Positions 34,050-42,565 of a stretch of 64,000 bases of DNA are shown here, piece by piece. The number at the start of each line of letters is the position of its first letter. Position 1 is the first letter of the stretch. Location: the NCBI GenBank assembly GCA_034669505.1, contig JAXDNJ010000031.1:1-64000 (forward strand). Direction: 5' to 3'. The position numbers were made by a program, and so were the translations under genes. The notes beneath the pieces are model-generated. The model saw only the letters and a list, made by a program, of their open reading frames with translations, had not been told where the DNA came from and searched no databases. This DNA comes from JAFASC01 sp034669505 (GTDB taxonomy: Bacteria > Pseudomonadota > Alphaproteobacteria > Rhizobiales > Beijerinckiaceae).

Positions 34050-35096
34050 ATGTCAGCCCCCTTCCCCGCCCTGCCCCAGCGCGTCTTCTCCGGCGTGCAG
34101 CCGACCGGCAATTTGCATCTTGGCAATTATCTCGGCGCGATCACACGGTTCGTCGAACTGCAGAAGACGCACGAATGCATCTATTGCGTCGTTGACCTGC
34201 ACGCGATCACCGTGCCGCAGGACCCGGACGAACTGACGGCCAGCATCCGCGAGGTGACCGCTGCGTTCATCGCTGCCGGCATCGATCCGGCAAAACATAT
34301 CGTCTTCAACCAAAGCCAGGTGTCGGAGCACGCCGAGCTCGCCTGGGTGTTCAACTGCGTCGCGCGTTTGGGCTGGTTCAATCGCATGACACAGTTCAAG
34401 GAAAAGGCCGGGAAGGATCGGGAGAACGCGTCCGTCGGACTTTACGCCTATCCCGCTCTGATGGCCGCCGACATCCTTGTATATCGCGCAACGCATGTCC
34501 CGGTCGGCGAGGACCAGAAGCAGCATCTCGAGCTTTCGCGCGACATCGCGCAGAAATTCAACAACGATTTCGCCGCATCCATTGCCAAGCAGGGTTACGG
34601 CAGCGCGTTTTTTCCGCTGCCCGAGCCGCTGATTCAGGGGCCGGCGACGCGCGTCATGAGCCTGCGCGACGGGTCGAAGAAAATGTCGAAATCCGACGCG
34701 TCGGATTATTCACGCATCAATCTCACCGACGATTCCGATCAGATCGCGCAGAAGATCCGCAAGGCGAAGACCGATCCTGAGCCGTTGCCTTCCGAACGAG
34801 ACGGCCTCTCCGGCCGGCCGGAGGCGGACAATCTCGTCGGCATCTACGCCGCTCTGTCCGATAAGCCGCCGGAGCAGGTTCTGCAGGAATTCGGTGGCGG
34901 CCAATTCTCGACATTCAAATCCGCGCTGGTCGATCTCGCCGTCGCCAAGCTCGGACCAATCGGGGCTGAGATGACGCGGCTGAAGGCGGACCAGGCTTAT
35001 ATCGACGATGTTTTGAAGCGCGGCGCCGAGCGCGCCCGCGTTTTGGCCAAGCCCAACATGGACGCCGTGAAGGATATCGTCGGCTTCCTTCGGTGA
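34050..35096 (+). CDS. trpS: Tryptophanyl-tRNA synthetase
   Basis: A 348-residue class I synthetase that charges tRNA-Trp. The ATG at 34050 is preferred over the GTG three bases earlier because GGAG lies at 34041-34044. The HIGH-type motif is HLGN at residues 23-26 in SGVQPTGNLHLGNYLGA, and KMSKS is at about 211-215. The AMP-binding GEDQKQHLEL block is intact and length is normal. Next genes downstream are nfuA (same strand) and gcrA (opposite), a common alphaproteobacterial setting. Confidence 0.97.
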   Translation: MSAPFPALPQRVFSGVQPTGNLHLGNYLGAITRFVELQKTHECIYCVVDLHAITVPQDPDELTASIREVTAAFIAAGIDPAKHIVFNQSQVSEHAELAWVFNCVARLGWFNRMTQFKEKAGKDRENASVGLYAYPALMAADILVYRATHVPVGEDQKQHLELSRDIAQKFNNDFAASIAKQGYGSAFFPLPEPLIQGPATRVMSLRDGSKKMSKSDASDYSRINLTDDSDQIAQKIRKAKTDPEPLPSERDGLSGRPEADNLVGIYAALSDKPPEQVLQEFGGGQFSTFKSALVDLAVAKLGPIGAEMTRLKADQAYIDDVLKRGAERARVLAKPNMDAVKDIVGFLR

Positions 35097-35182
35097 CGCC
35101 GAAAGCCAACCCGGTCCGGCTTGCATTCGCCACCAACAGTCCTCACATCGAGTGTCAGCCTTTTCCAGGCCGCGGAGGCCCC

Positions 35183-35746
35183 ATGTTCATCCAGACCGAA
35201 GCCACGCCCAATCCCGCGACGCTGAAGTTCCTGCCCGGCCGGATTGTGGCCCCCGAGCACCCGATCGACATGCGTACACCCGAGGACGCCGTCCAATCGC
35301 CGCTCGCGGAGGCGCTTTTTTCGGTAGAGGGCGTATCGGGTGTGTTTTACGGCTCCGACTTCATCGCGGTGACCCGGCAGTCCGGCGAATGGGAGCACCT
35401 GAAGCCGGCGATCCTCGGCGCCATTATGGAGCACTACATGTCCGGCGCGCCGCTCCTGCGGGACGACGCGGCGCCGCCGACGGCAGCGGCCGGCGGCGAA
35501 TTCTTCGCGCCCGAAGATGCCGAGACGGTCGAGACGATCAAGGACCTGATCGAGACCCGCGTGCGGCCGGCGGTCGCCGGGGATGGCGGCGACATCACCT
35601 TCAAGGGCTACCGCGACGGGACTGTGTTCCTGACGATGAAGGGGGCATGCTCCGGCTGTCCCTCCTCAACGGCAACCCTGAAGCACGGCATTCAGAACCT
35701 GTTGCACCATTTCGTGCCGGAGGTGCAGGCCGTCGAGCAAGTCTAA
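35183..35746 (+). CDS. nfuA: NfuA/NifU-like iron-sulfur scaffold protein
   Basis: A 187-residue Fe-S carrier. The ATG at 35183 follows GGAGG. The N-terminal Nfu domain (MFIQTEATPNPATLKFLPGR) and the C-terminal NifU domain (RPAVAGDGGDITFKGYRDG, then GACSGCPSSTATLKHG with the CxxC that binds the cluster) are complete. It delivers [4Fe-4S] clusters to client enzymes such as MiaB, encoded in the same window. Located 87 bp after trpS and convergent with gcrA. Confidence 0.93.
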   Translation: MFIQTEATPNPATLKFLPGRIVAPEHPIDMRTPEDAVQSPLAEALFSVEGVSGVFYGSDFIAVTRQSGEWEHLKPAILGAIMEHYMSGAPLLRDDAAPPTAAAGGEFFAPEDAETVETIKDLIETRVRPAVAGDGGDITFKGYRDGTVFLTMKGACSGCPSSTATLKHGIQNLLHHFVPEVQAVEQV

Positions 35747-35778
35747 CTCGATCGCGCCTTCGCAATACCTGCCGCCCT

Positions 35779-36294
35779 TCAGGCGAAGCGCGTCAGTCCG
35801 CGATCGCGGCGGCGGTCCTGCATCGGCTGGTAAGCCATGCGCGCATGCCCCGCGCAATAAGGACCGACGTCGCCGGTTCGGGCCCCGCAGAAGCGGAACT
35901 CCGGTGTCGTCGGATCGCCGAGCGGCCAGCGGCACATATGTTCGCGTAAGTCGGTGATCGTGACGCATTCCGAGATTGGAATGACGTTCTGCTCCATCCT
36001 CGCCCTTGGCATTTCCGCTGCGATTGGTGCCGCCGCAAGCGCGGTGTTGCCGCGCGTGGACAGCGGCCGCATCGTCGCCATCATCCCCATGGGCCGAGCC
36101 GGCTTCGGCGCCCGCGGGCGGGCGGTCGCGGCATTCGGCGGCTTCACCCGTCCCGACATGCCGAGCCGGTGAACTTTGCCGATCACCGCATTGCGCGTGA
36201 TGCCCCCGCCGAGTTCGCCCGCAATCTGGCTCGCGCTCAAGCCGTCCTGCCAAAGCTTGCGCAAGAGTTCGACGCGCTCGTCTGTCCAGGACAT
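35779..36294 (-). CDS. gcrA: GcrA cell-cycle regulator
   Basis: A 171-residue master regulator of the alphaproteobacterial cell cycle that works with sigma-70 at promoters methylated by CcrM. Start 36294 has GGAGG upstream. The N-terminal helix-turn-helix (MSWTDERVELLRKLWQDGLS, then ITRNAVIGKVHRLGMSGR) and the C-terminal RNA-polymerase-binding part with MCRWPLGDPTTPEFRFCG and YCAGHARMAYQP are both clear. The linker is Ala/Pro/Arg-rich. Presence of gcrA is diagnostic for Alphaproteobacteria. Confidence 0.95.
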   Translation of the reverse strand: MSWTDERVELLRKLWQDGLSASQIAGELGGGITRNAVIGKVHRLGMSGRVKPPNAATARPRAPKPARPMGMMATMRPLSTRGNTALAAAPIAAEMPRARMEQNVIPISECVTITDLREHMCRWPLGDPTTPEFRFCGARTGDVGPYCAGHARMAYQPMQDRRRDRGLTRFA

Positions 36295-36704
36295 ATGGCC
36301 TCCTGCAAATGGGTCGTTCGAGTTCAGAACCTGGCACTCCCGCCGAATCCAATGCGCACCGCTGCACCGGGCGAGCCGGCGTCGTCGAACGCATGTCACG
36401 CTTTCTGAAGTCCGCCGCCGCACGAGATGTCGTGGTCGACATCCCAACAAATACTCTATGGGTTGAATCACGCGCAAGAGTCCGTGGCAAGCCGATTTTG
36501 TTTTCCCCAAGGGATCGCTGGGGATTGCGCGCATGCGTGGCGTAAAAGGGGCATTATTCCGCCGCGGATGGCAGCTCGGCCACACATTTGACCAAGCGGG
36601 TCCGAGAACTTACATTGAGCCGCTCTGGAATGCCGTCCCTCGCGGGCGGCACTTTGATTTTGAAGGCACGAACGGCGCCTTCATCTCCAACGTGGAGCGC
36701 TCCC
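36295..36704. other. Divergent gcrA-argD intergenic region
   Basis: About 410 bp between the starts of gcrA (leftward) and argD (rightward). It should hold both promoters. In-frame codons run upstream of argD to 36588, but they do not match the aminotransferase family and have no better start. No operator-like palindrome stood out. Confidence 0.4.
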
Positions 36705-37904
36705 TTGGCCTCGGCTCTGCTACCGACTTATGCACGTGCCGACCTTGCTTTCGAGCGGGGCGATGGCGCATGGCTGACGTCGACCAAAGGCGAGCGCTAT
36801 CTCGATTTCGGCGGCGGCATCGCCGTCGCTTCCCTCGGCTATTCGCATCCCCACCTTGTCGAGGCGTTGACTGAGCAGGCCGGAAAGCTCTGGCACACGT
36901 CGAACCTGTTCCAGATCCCCGAAGGCGAGCGCCTCGCGCAGCGGCTTAGCGAGGCAAGCTTTGCCGATTATGTGTTCTTCACGAACTCCGGTGCGGAGGC
37001 GCTCGAACTCGCGATCAAGGTCGCGCGACGCTACCAATATGTGGCCGGCGAGCCCGAGCGCTTCGGGATCATCGGCTTCGAGGGGGCCTTCCACGGCCGT
37101 ACCCTCGCGACGCTCGCCGCCGCCGGCACGCAGAAATACCTCGAAGGTTTTGGGCCGAAGGCGGCGGGCTTCGACCAGGTCCCCTATGGCGACCTGGAGG
37201 CGCTGAAGGGAGCCATCGGTCCGCAGACCGGCGCGATCCTGATCGAGCCGATCCAGGGCGAAGGCGGGGTGCGGACGCTGCCGCCTTCCTTCCTGAGGGC
37301 GGTGCGCCAGCTCTGCAACAACAACGACATCCTGCTCGTCCTCGATGAAGTGCAGACCGGGATGGGCCGCACGGGCAAGCTTTTTGCCTACCAATGGTCG
37401 GGCATCGAGCCGGACATCATGGCGATCGCTAAGGGCATCGGCGGCGGCTTTCCGCTCGGCGCGTGTTTGACGAGCGAGAAGGCCGGACGCGGCATGACCG
37501 TCGGCACGCATGGCACGACGTATGGCGGCAATCCGCTCGCCATGGCCGTCGGCAACGCGGTGCTCGACGTGGTCCTCGCGCCGGGCTTCATCGATCGCGT
37601 CGCGCAAACCGGACTGCTGCTGCGCCAGCGGCTTGCCGAACTCAAGGATCGGTATCCCTCGGTGATCGAGGAGATACGCGGCGAAGGCCTAATGATCGGC
37701 ATCAAGACGCGCGTGCCGAACACTGACTTTGTTGCGGCTGCACGGGCGGAGAAGCTCTTGACGATACCGGCGGGCGATAACGTGGTGCGGCTCTTGCCGC
37801 CGCTGATCGTTACCGATGCGGAAGTAAACGAGGCGATCGAGCGCCTGTCGTGTGCCTCCGATCAACTTGACGTTCCGGTCGTACAACGGGGAGCCGCAGA
37901 GTGA
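36705..37904 (+). CDS. argD: Acetylornithine aminotransferase
   Basis: A 399-residue class III PLP aminotransferase for arginine synthesis (N-acetyl-glutamate semialdehyde to N-acetylornithine). The start is taken as TTG 36705, with GGAG at 36693-36696; an ATG at 36588 would add 39 unfamiliar residues. It begins ASALLPTYARADLAFERGDG, has the FTNSGAEALELAIKVAR PLP pocket, LVLDEVQTGMGRTG and the Schiff-base Lys in IAKGIGGGFPLGA. Length fits ArgD. Its stop overlaps the GTG start of argF by 4 bp, so argD, argF and hslO form one operon. Confidence 0.95.
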   Translation: MASALLPTYARADLAFERGDGAWLTSTKGERYLDFGGGIAVASLGYSHPHLVEALTEQAGKLWHTSNLFQIPEGERLAQRLSEASFADYVFFTNSGAEALELAIKVARRYQYVAGEPERFGIIGFEGAFHGRTLATLAAAGTQKYLEGFGPKAAGFDQVPYGDLEALKGAIGPQTGAILIEPIQGEGGVRTLPPSFLRAVRQLCNNNDILLVLDEVQTGMGRTGKLFAYQWSGIEPDIMAIAKGIGGGFPLGACLTSEKAGRGMTVGTHGTTYGGNPLAMAVGNAVLDVVLAPGFIDRVAQTGLLLRQRLAELKDRYPSVIEEIRGEGLMIGIKTRVPNTDFVAAARAEKLLTIPAGDNVVRLLPPLIVTDAEVNEAIERLSCASDQLDVPVVQRGAAE

Positions 37905-38851
37905 GCTCGGTCCACGCGCAAAAGCGAGGCCGGGACTTCGTCGACATTTCCGAGACGTCGACGGCTGATCTCCGCCACATGCTTGGCGAGGCGACTGCGA
38001 TCAAGGCGGCGCGTCGAATGAACGGCCGTTTCGCACCGGGAAAACCGCTCGCCGGCAAAGTGCTGGCGATGATCTTCGATAAACCGTCGACACGCACGCG
38101 CGTCTCGTTCGATCTTGCCATGCGCGAACTCGGCGGCGAGACGCTTGTCCTTACCGGCGGCGAGATGCAGCTCGGGCGTGGCGAGACGATTGCCGACACG
38201 GCGCGCGTCCTGTCTCGCTTTGTCGATGCGATCATGATCCGCACGTTGAAACACGAGGACGTCATCGAATTGGCGCGGCACGCGACGGTTCCCGTCATCA
38301 ACGGCCTCACCAAGAAATCACATCCAACGCAGGTCATGGCCGACGTCCTGACCTTTGAGGAGCGTCGCGGGCCGATCAAGGACCGCACGATTTCCTGGTG
38401 CGGCGACGGCAACAATGTGCTGGCGAGCTGGATTCATGCGGCAGCGCGCCTCGACTTCAACCTACGTATCGCGACACCGCCGGAACTCGCGCCGGCACCT
38501 GCCCTCATCAGATGGGCGAAAAGCAATGATGCTCGCATCGCGGTGACGAGCGATCCGTTCGAGGCGGTCGATGACGCCGATGCAATCATTACCGATTGCT
38601 GGGTCTCGATGGGCGATCGCGACGAGAAGAAACGGCACAACCTCCTCGCGCCATATCAAGTGAATGCCAAGCTAATGGGCGCGGCGAACCCGGATGCGAT
38701 CTTTATGCATTGCCTGCCGGCCCATCGCGGCGAGGAAGTTACCGACGACGTGATGGACGGCCCGCAATCGGCGGCCTTCGATGAGGCCGAGAATCGCTTG
38801 CATGCGCAAAAGGGCATTCTGTCCTGGTGCTTCGAGACACCCGCGACCTGA
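37901..38851 (+). CDS. argF: Ornithine carbamoyltransferase
   Basis: A 316-residue enzyme making citrulline from ornithine and carbamoyl phosphate. The carbamoyl-phosphate site STRTR (in KPSTRTRVSF), the HPTQ motif (SHPTQVMAD) and the ornithine-binding HCLPAHRG are all present, as is DCWVSMGD. The GTG start at 37901 overlaps the argD stop (GTGA), and the stop overlaps the ATG of hslO (TGATG), so translation is coupled through all three genes. Length is normal. Confidence 0.97.
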   Translation: MSSVHAQKRGRDFVDISETSTADLRHMLGEATAIKAARRMNGRFAPGKPLAGKVLAMIFDKPSTRTRVSFDLAMRELGGETLVLTGGEMQLGRGETIADTARVLSRFVDAIMIRTLKHEDVIELARHATVPVINGLTKKSHPTQVMADVLTFEERRGPIKDRTISWCGDGNNVLASWIHAAARLDFNLRIATPPELAPAPALIRWAKSNDARIAVTSDPFEAVDDADAIITDCWVSMGDRDEKKRHNLLAPYQVNAKLMGAANPDAIFMHCLPAHRGEEVTDDVMDGPQSAAFDEAENRLHAQKGILSWCFETPAT

Positions 38852-39843
38852 TGCAGCCCGCCACGTCCCAAGCGCGCACGAGCCGGCCTGTTTCCGATCT
38901 CGCTCGTGACGACACGGTGCTGCCGTTTGCGGTCGCGGCGCTCGACCTGCGCGGGCGTCTGGTGAGGCTCGGCCCGGCGATCGATCAAATCCTCTCGCGG
39001 CATGATTATCCGAGCCCGGTTGCGCGGCTTGCCGGCGAGGCGGCAGCACTCACCGTGCTGCTCGGCTCTGCGCTCAAGATCGAAGGGCGTTTCCAGATGC
39101 AGACGCGCACCGATGGCGTCGTCGACATGATCGTCGTCGATTTCGACGCGCCGGACCGGCTGCGCGCATTCGCCCGGTTCGATGCGGCCCAGTTCGAGCA
39201 AGCGAATGCCCAAGGCCGCACCGGGGCCGCCGACCTCCTGGGCCGCGGACATCTTGCCTTCACGATCGAGCGCGGCGGCGATCTCGCCCGCTATCAGGGT
39301 GTCGTGGCGCTGGAAAACGACAGCTTCGAAGAAGCCGCGCATCGTTATTTCCGTCAGTCCGAACAGATACCGACCTTTGTCCGATTGGCCGTCGCCGAGA
39401 ATGTGACCGGCGCCGGGTCTAGCTGGCGCGCCGGCGGATTGCTGGTGCAGTTCCTGCCCGAAGCGCCGGAGCGCCGCCGCCAGGCCGACCTCGATCCCGG
39501 CGATGCGCCGGAAGGAAGTGCAGAGAGCGACGTGGCGACCGAGGACGACGCGTGGACGGAAGGCAAGACGCTCGCCGCCACCGTCGAGGATCACGAACTT
39601 GTCGACCCGAGATTATCGAGCGAGCGGCTGCTCTATCGCCTTTTCCATGAGCGCGGCGTGCGGGTGTTCGAACCCCAGCCTGTTCATGACGTGTGCCGAT
39701 GCTCGACCGACCGCGTCGCTTCGATGCTGCGGCAATTCACGCCGCAAGAACGCGCCGACATGGTCGGCGACGATGGCAAGATCGGCGTCACCTGCGAATT
39801 CTGCTCGACCCATCGCGAATTCGACCCAGCGGAATTCGATTAG
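38851..39843 (+). CDS. hslO: Hsp33 redox-regulated chaperone
   Basis: A 330-residue holdase activated by oxidative and heat stress. The start ATG at 38851 lies inside the argF stop. The core has VLPFAVAALDLRGRLVRLG, then ALTVLLGSALKIEGRFQMQ. The C-terminal zinc switch is CRC at 282-284 and CEFC at 315-318, the CxC-x(30)-CxxC spacing of Hsp33. Coupling of argD-argF with hslO is common in Rhizobiales. Convergent with tlyC downstream. Confidence 0.95.
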   Translation: MQPATSQARTSRPVSDLARDDTVLPFAVAALDLRGRLVRLGPAIDQILSRHDYPSPVARLAGEAAALTVLLGSALKIEGRFQMQTRTDGVVDMIVVDFDAPDRLRAFARFDAAQFEQANAQGRTGAADLLGRGHLAFTIERGGDLARYQGVVALENDSFEEAAHRYFRQSEQIPTFVRLAVAENVTGAGSSWRAGGLLVQFLPEAPERRRQADLDPGDAPEGSAESDVATEDDAWTEGKTLAATVEDHELVDPRLSSERLLYRLFHERGVRVFEPQPVHDVCRCSTDRVASMLRQFTPQERADMVGDDGKIGVTCEFCSTHREFDPAEFD

Positions 39844-39927
39844 TCGGAAGAAGCCACTTCGCCAGACGCGTGCAGCGATGGCGCCCACCCTGGCGAGCTT
39901 ACGCGGCGTGCGCGTCCGGGAATGTGG

Positions 39928-40956
39928 TTACTTGCCGGGCTCAGCCCCGCCCGTTTCGTGCTCCGCCGCATCCTTCTGCGCTTCGCGGCGATGCAGCTTG
40001 ATCCGCTTCACCCGCCGCGGATCGGCATCGAGAATCTCGTATTCGATCGCACGCGTCGGATCAGCCACGATTTCGCCACGGACCGGAACGTGGCCGGCGA
40101 TAGACGCAATCAAGCCGCCGATCGTATCGATGTCCTCCGCAAGGTCATCACCTGCCAAATCCATGCCGACGGCTTTCGAGGCGTCCTCGACGCTCGCACG
40201 CGCGTCGATCACGAATGTCCCGTCGGGGGCGGCGGTGATCTGCGGGTCTTCCTCAAGATCGTGTTCGTCCTCAATATCGCCAACGATCATCTCGACGATA
40301 TCTTCGATCGAAACGAGCCCGTCCGTCCCGCCGTATTCGTCAATGACAAGCGCCATATGCGTACGCGTAGACTGCATTTTCACCAAGAGGTCGAGCGCCG
40401 GCATCGACGGGGGCGCAAACAGAACCGGGCGCAAGATGTTCGCCTGCGCGAGGGGCACGCCGAGATTCAGCGTCGGCGCGGAGGCGATCTCGTCCGTCTC
40501 GTCCGATTTCGTTTCCGGCCCTGGGCCGCTCTTGCACTTCAACGCCGCGACGCTTTCAGCGCTCGCTGCCAGATAGTCGACGAAATCGCGAATATGCACC
40601 ATGCCTCGCGGATCATCGAGCGTTTCGGCATGCACCGGAAGCCGCGAGTGACCCGCGGTGCGGAATACGCGCAGGACCTCGCGCAGCGTGGTTTCGAGTG
40701 CAACCGCAACAATATCGGCGCGCGGCACCATCACGTCTTCGACTCTCAATTCGTGCAAGTTGAGCACGTTCTTGAGCATCGCGCGTTCCTGCACGGAAAA
40801 GTCGTCGTTCGCCGAGGTATCTTCGAGCGCGATTTGAATGTCATCGCGGATCGATGCGCCGCCGAGACCAAACAATCCTCGCAGACGTTCGAGAAGGCTC
40901 GGACGCGCGGCAACGTGCGCTTCACCCGCGATCGCGTCCCGTTCGATTTCAGTCAT
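39928..40956 (-). CDS. tlyC: CBS-pair/CorC_HlyC transporter-associated protein (TlyC-type)
   Basis: A 342-residue cytoplasmic protein. The two CBS motifs span about residues 70-235 (VEDVMVPRADIVAVAL, then ALVIDEYGGTDGLVSIEDIVEMIVGDI), followed by the CorC_HlyC domain. There is no membrane DUF21 segment, so it is the soluble CorC/YbeX-like type that works with ybeY and phoH in ribosome maintenance or metal efflux. Its start overlaps the ybeY stop by 4 bp. It is the last gene of the operon here; lnt, which often follows in Hyphomicrobiales, is not present. Confidence 0.92.
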   Translation of the reverse strand: MTEIERDAIAGEAHVAARPSLLERLRGLFGLGGASIRDDIQIALEDTSANDDFSVQERAMLKNVLNLHELRVEDVMVPRADIVAVALETTLREVLRVFRTAGHSRLPVHAETLDDPRGMVHIRDFVDYLAASAESVAALKCKSGPGPETKSDETDEIASAPTLNLGVPLAQANILRPVLFAPPSMPALDLLVKMQSTRTHMALVIDEYGGTDGLVSIEDIVEMIVGDIEDEHDLEEDPQITAAPDGTFVIDARASVEDASKAVGMDLAGDDLAEDIDTIGGLIASIAGHVPVRGEIVADPTRAIEYEILDADPRRVKRIKLHRREAQKDAAEHETGGAEPGK

Positions 40957-41450
40957 GTTGAAACTGAAGCACTCTCGGCCGGTAGCGTATCGGCATAAGG
41001 ATCATCGATCCCGAGTTTCGCCAGGACCCGACGCTCGAAGTCCTCCATTTCTTCTGCATCCCTCGCATTCTCGTGATCGAAGCCGAGAAGATGCAGCAAG
41101 CCATGGACAAGCATGTGGGCGAGATGGTCCGGAAGCGAGCGGCCGGCTTCCCGCGCCTCTTCCGAAACATACTCAAAGGCAACAACGATATCGCCCAGCA
41201 AAGGCCCGCGGTCCCCGGCAGGCGCAGGAAACGACAGGACGTTCGTCGCTTTATCCTTGTTGCGCCAAGCGAGATTGAGTGCGCGGATTTCGCTGTCATC
41301 GCATAAGCGAATGCTGATCTCGGCATCGGCATGCACACGCTTGCCGACTTCGATGAGCGTTGCGGCAACCACGTCCTGCGCCAGGGTGTCGACATCACCT
41401 GCGGCGAGCCATGCCGGATCGACGACCTCCACATCGACAATAATCGTCAC
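40953..41450 (-). CDS. ybeY: Endoribonuclease YbeY, 16S rRNA maturation
   Basis: A 165-residue zinc-dependent RNase used in 16S rRNA 3'-end processing and ribosome quality control. The metal site H116, H120 and H126 lies in HGLLHLLGFDHE. The RALNLAWRNKDKATNVLSFP block is the usual one. The GTG start at 41450 overlaps the phoH stop (GTGA), and the stop overlaps the tlyC start. Length is normal. Confidence 0.95.
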   Translation of the reverse strand: MTIIVDVEVVDPAWLAAGDVDTLAQDVVAATLIEVGKRVHADAEISIRLCDDSEIRALNLAWRNKDKATNVLSFPAPAGDRGPLLGDIVVAFEYVSEEAREAGRSLPDHLAHMLVHGLLHLLGFDHENARDAEEMEDFERRVLAKLGIDDPYADTLPAESASVST

Positions 41451-42565
41451 GACGAACCTCGCCGCGTTCGAGCAAGCTCGTGCGCGTCGGGGCGGCGCGC
41501 GCGCGCGGCCGCCTCATAGGCGCCGACGATCCGCCGCACGAGGTCGTGGCGCACGACGTCGCCCTCGCGGAAAATCACGTGACCGATGCCTTCAACGCGC
41601 GACAGCAGGGAAACCGCTTCGCTCAATCCCGATGTCTGGCCCGGCGGCAGGTCCGTTTGCGTCGGGTCGCCGGTCACGATCATGCGCGAATTCTCGCCGA
41701 GCCGCGTCAGAAACATCTTCATCTGCATCGACGTCGCGTTCTGCGCTTCATCGAGCAGGATGCACGCGTTGCTGAGCGTCCGCCCGCGCATGAAAGCGAG
41801 CGGCGCGACTTCGATCATGCCAGTCTGCATGCCGCGCTCAACCATGCGGCCATCCATGAAATCCTGCAGGGCGTCGTAAATCGGCCGCAGATACGGATCG
41901 ACTTTTTCACGCATATCGCCCGGCAAAAAACCGAGCCGCTCGCCGGCTTCGAGCGCCGGTCGGGACAAGACGAGGCGCTCGACCTTGCCCTGTTCGAGCA
42001 AGCTCACCGCATAGCCGACCGCAAGCCAGGTCTTGCCGGTGCCCGCCGGCCCCTCGGCGAAAACCAGCTCGTTGCTGCGCATTGCCTGCAGATAAGCGTG
42101 CTGCGCGGTGTTGCGCGCCCGCACCGAGCCGCGCTTTCGCGTCGACAATTGCTCGAACGCGCCTTGGCCGGCCGGTAACTCTTCGGGAAATAGCGAGCCC
42201 TGCAGCCGACTTTCCTGCACCGCGCCGTCGACATCGCCGAGCGTGATCTCGTGGCCGGATACCGCGCGGGAATACAGCAATTCGAGCACGTGGCGGGCCT
42301 GATTGCAGGCGCCGCCCTCGCCTTTCAGCGTAACATGATTGCCGTTCGCATGTGCAACGACGCCGAGCACGCGTTCGAGCTTGGCAAGGTTCTGATCGTA
42401 CTGACCCAGCACGACGGAGGCCGCGCGATTATCCTCGAAGGTCAGCGTGACCTCGCAGATATCGGCAGGCCCGTCTGTTGAAGACTCGGGACGCGGCGCC
42501 TCGGGAGGCAATGGCTCGGGGCGCTGTCGCGCGGCTGCGCGGTCGGCAGATCTCAAGTCGGACAT
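41447..42565 (-). CDS. phoH: PhoH-family ATPase (YbeZ)
   Basis: A 372-residue ATPase of the PhoH/YbeZ group. A PIN-like/KH-like N-terminal region precedes the nucleotide-binding core: Walker A GPAGTGKT at 172-179, RPALEAGERLGFLPGD, and Walker B ILLDEAQNAT near 272, ending in GDPTQTDLP. It partners with YbeY. Its start lies inside the end of miaB (13-bp overlap) and its stop overlaps ybeY. The name PhoH is historical; phosphate control of this copy is not shown, although a phosphate regulon lies nearby. Confidence 0.95.
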   Translation of the reverse strand: MSDLRSADRAAARQRPEPLPPEAPRPESSTDGPADICEVTLTFEDNRAASVVLGQYDQNLAKLERVLGVVAHANGNHVTLKGEGGACNQARHVLELLYSRAVSGHEITLGDVDGAVQESRLQGSLFPEELPAGQGAFEQLSTRKRGSVRARNTAQHAYLQAMRSNELVFAEGPAGTGKTWLAVGYAVSLLEQGKVERLVLSRPALEAGERLGFLPGDMREKVDPYLRPIYDALQDFMDGRMVERGMQTGMIEVAPLAFMRGRTLSNACILLDEAQNATSMQMKMFLTRLGENSRMIVTGDPTQTDLPPGQTSGLSEAVSLLSRVEGIGHVIFREGDVVRHDLVRRIVGAYEAAARARRPDAHELARTRRGSS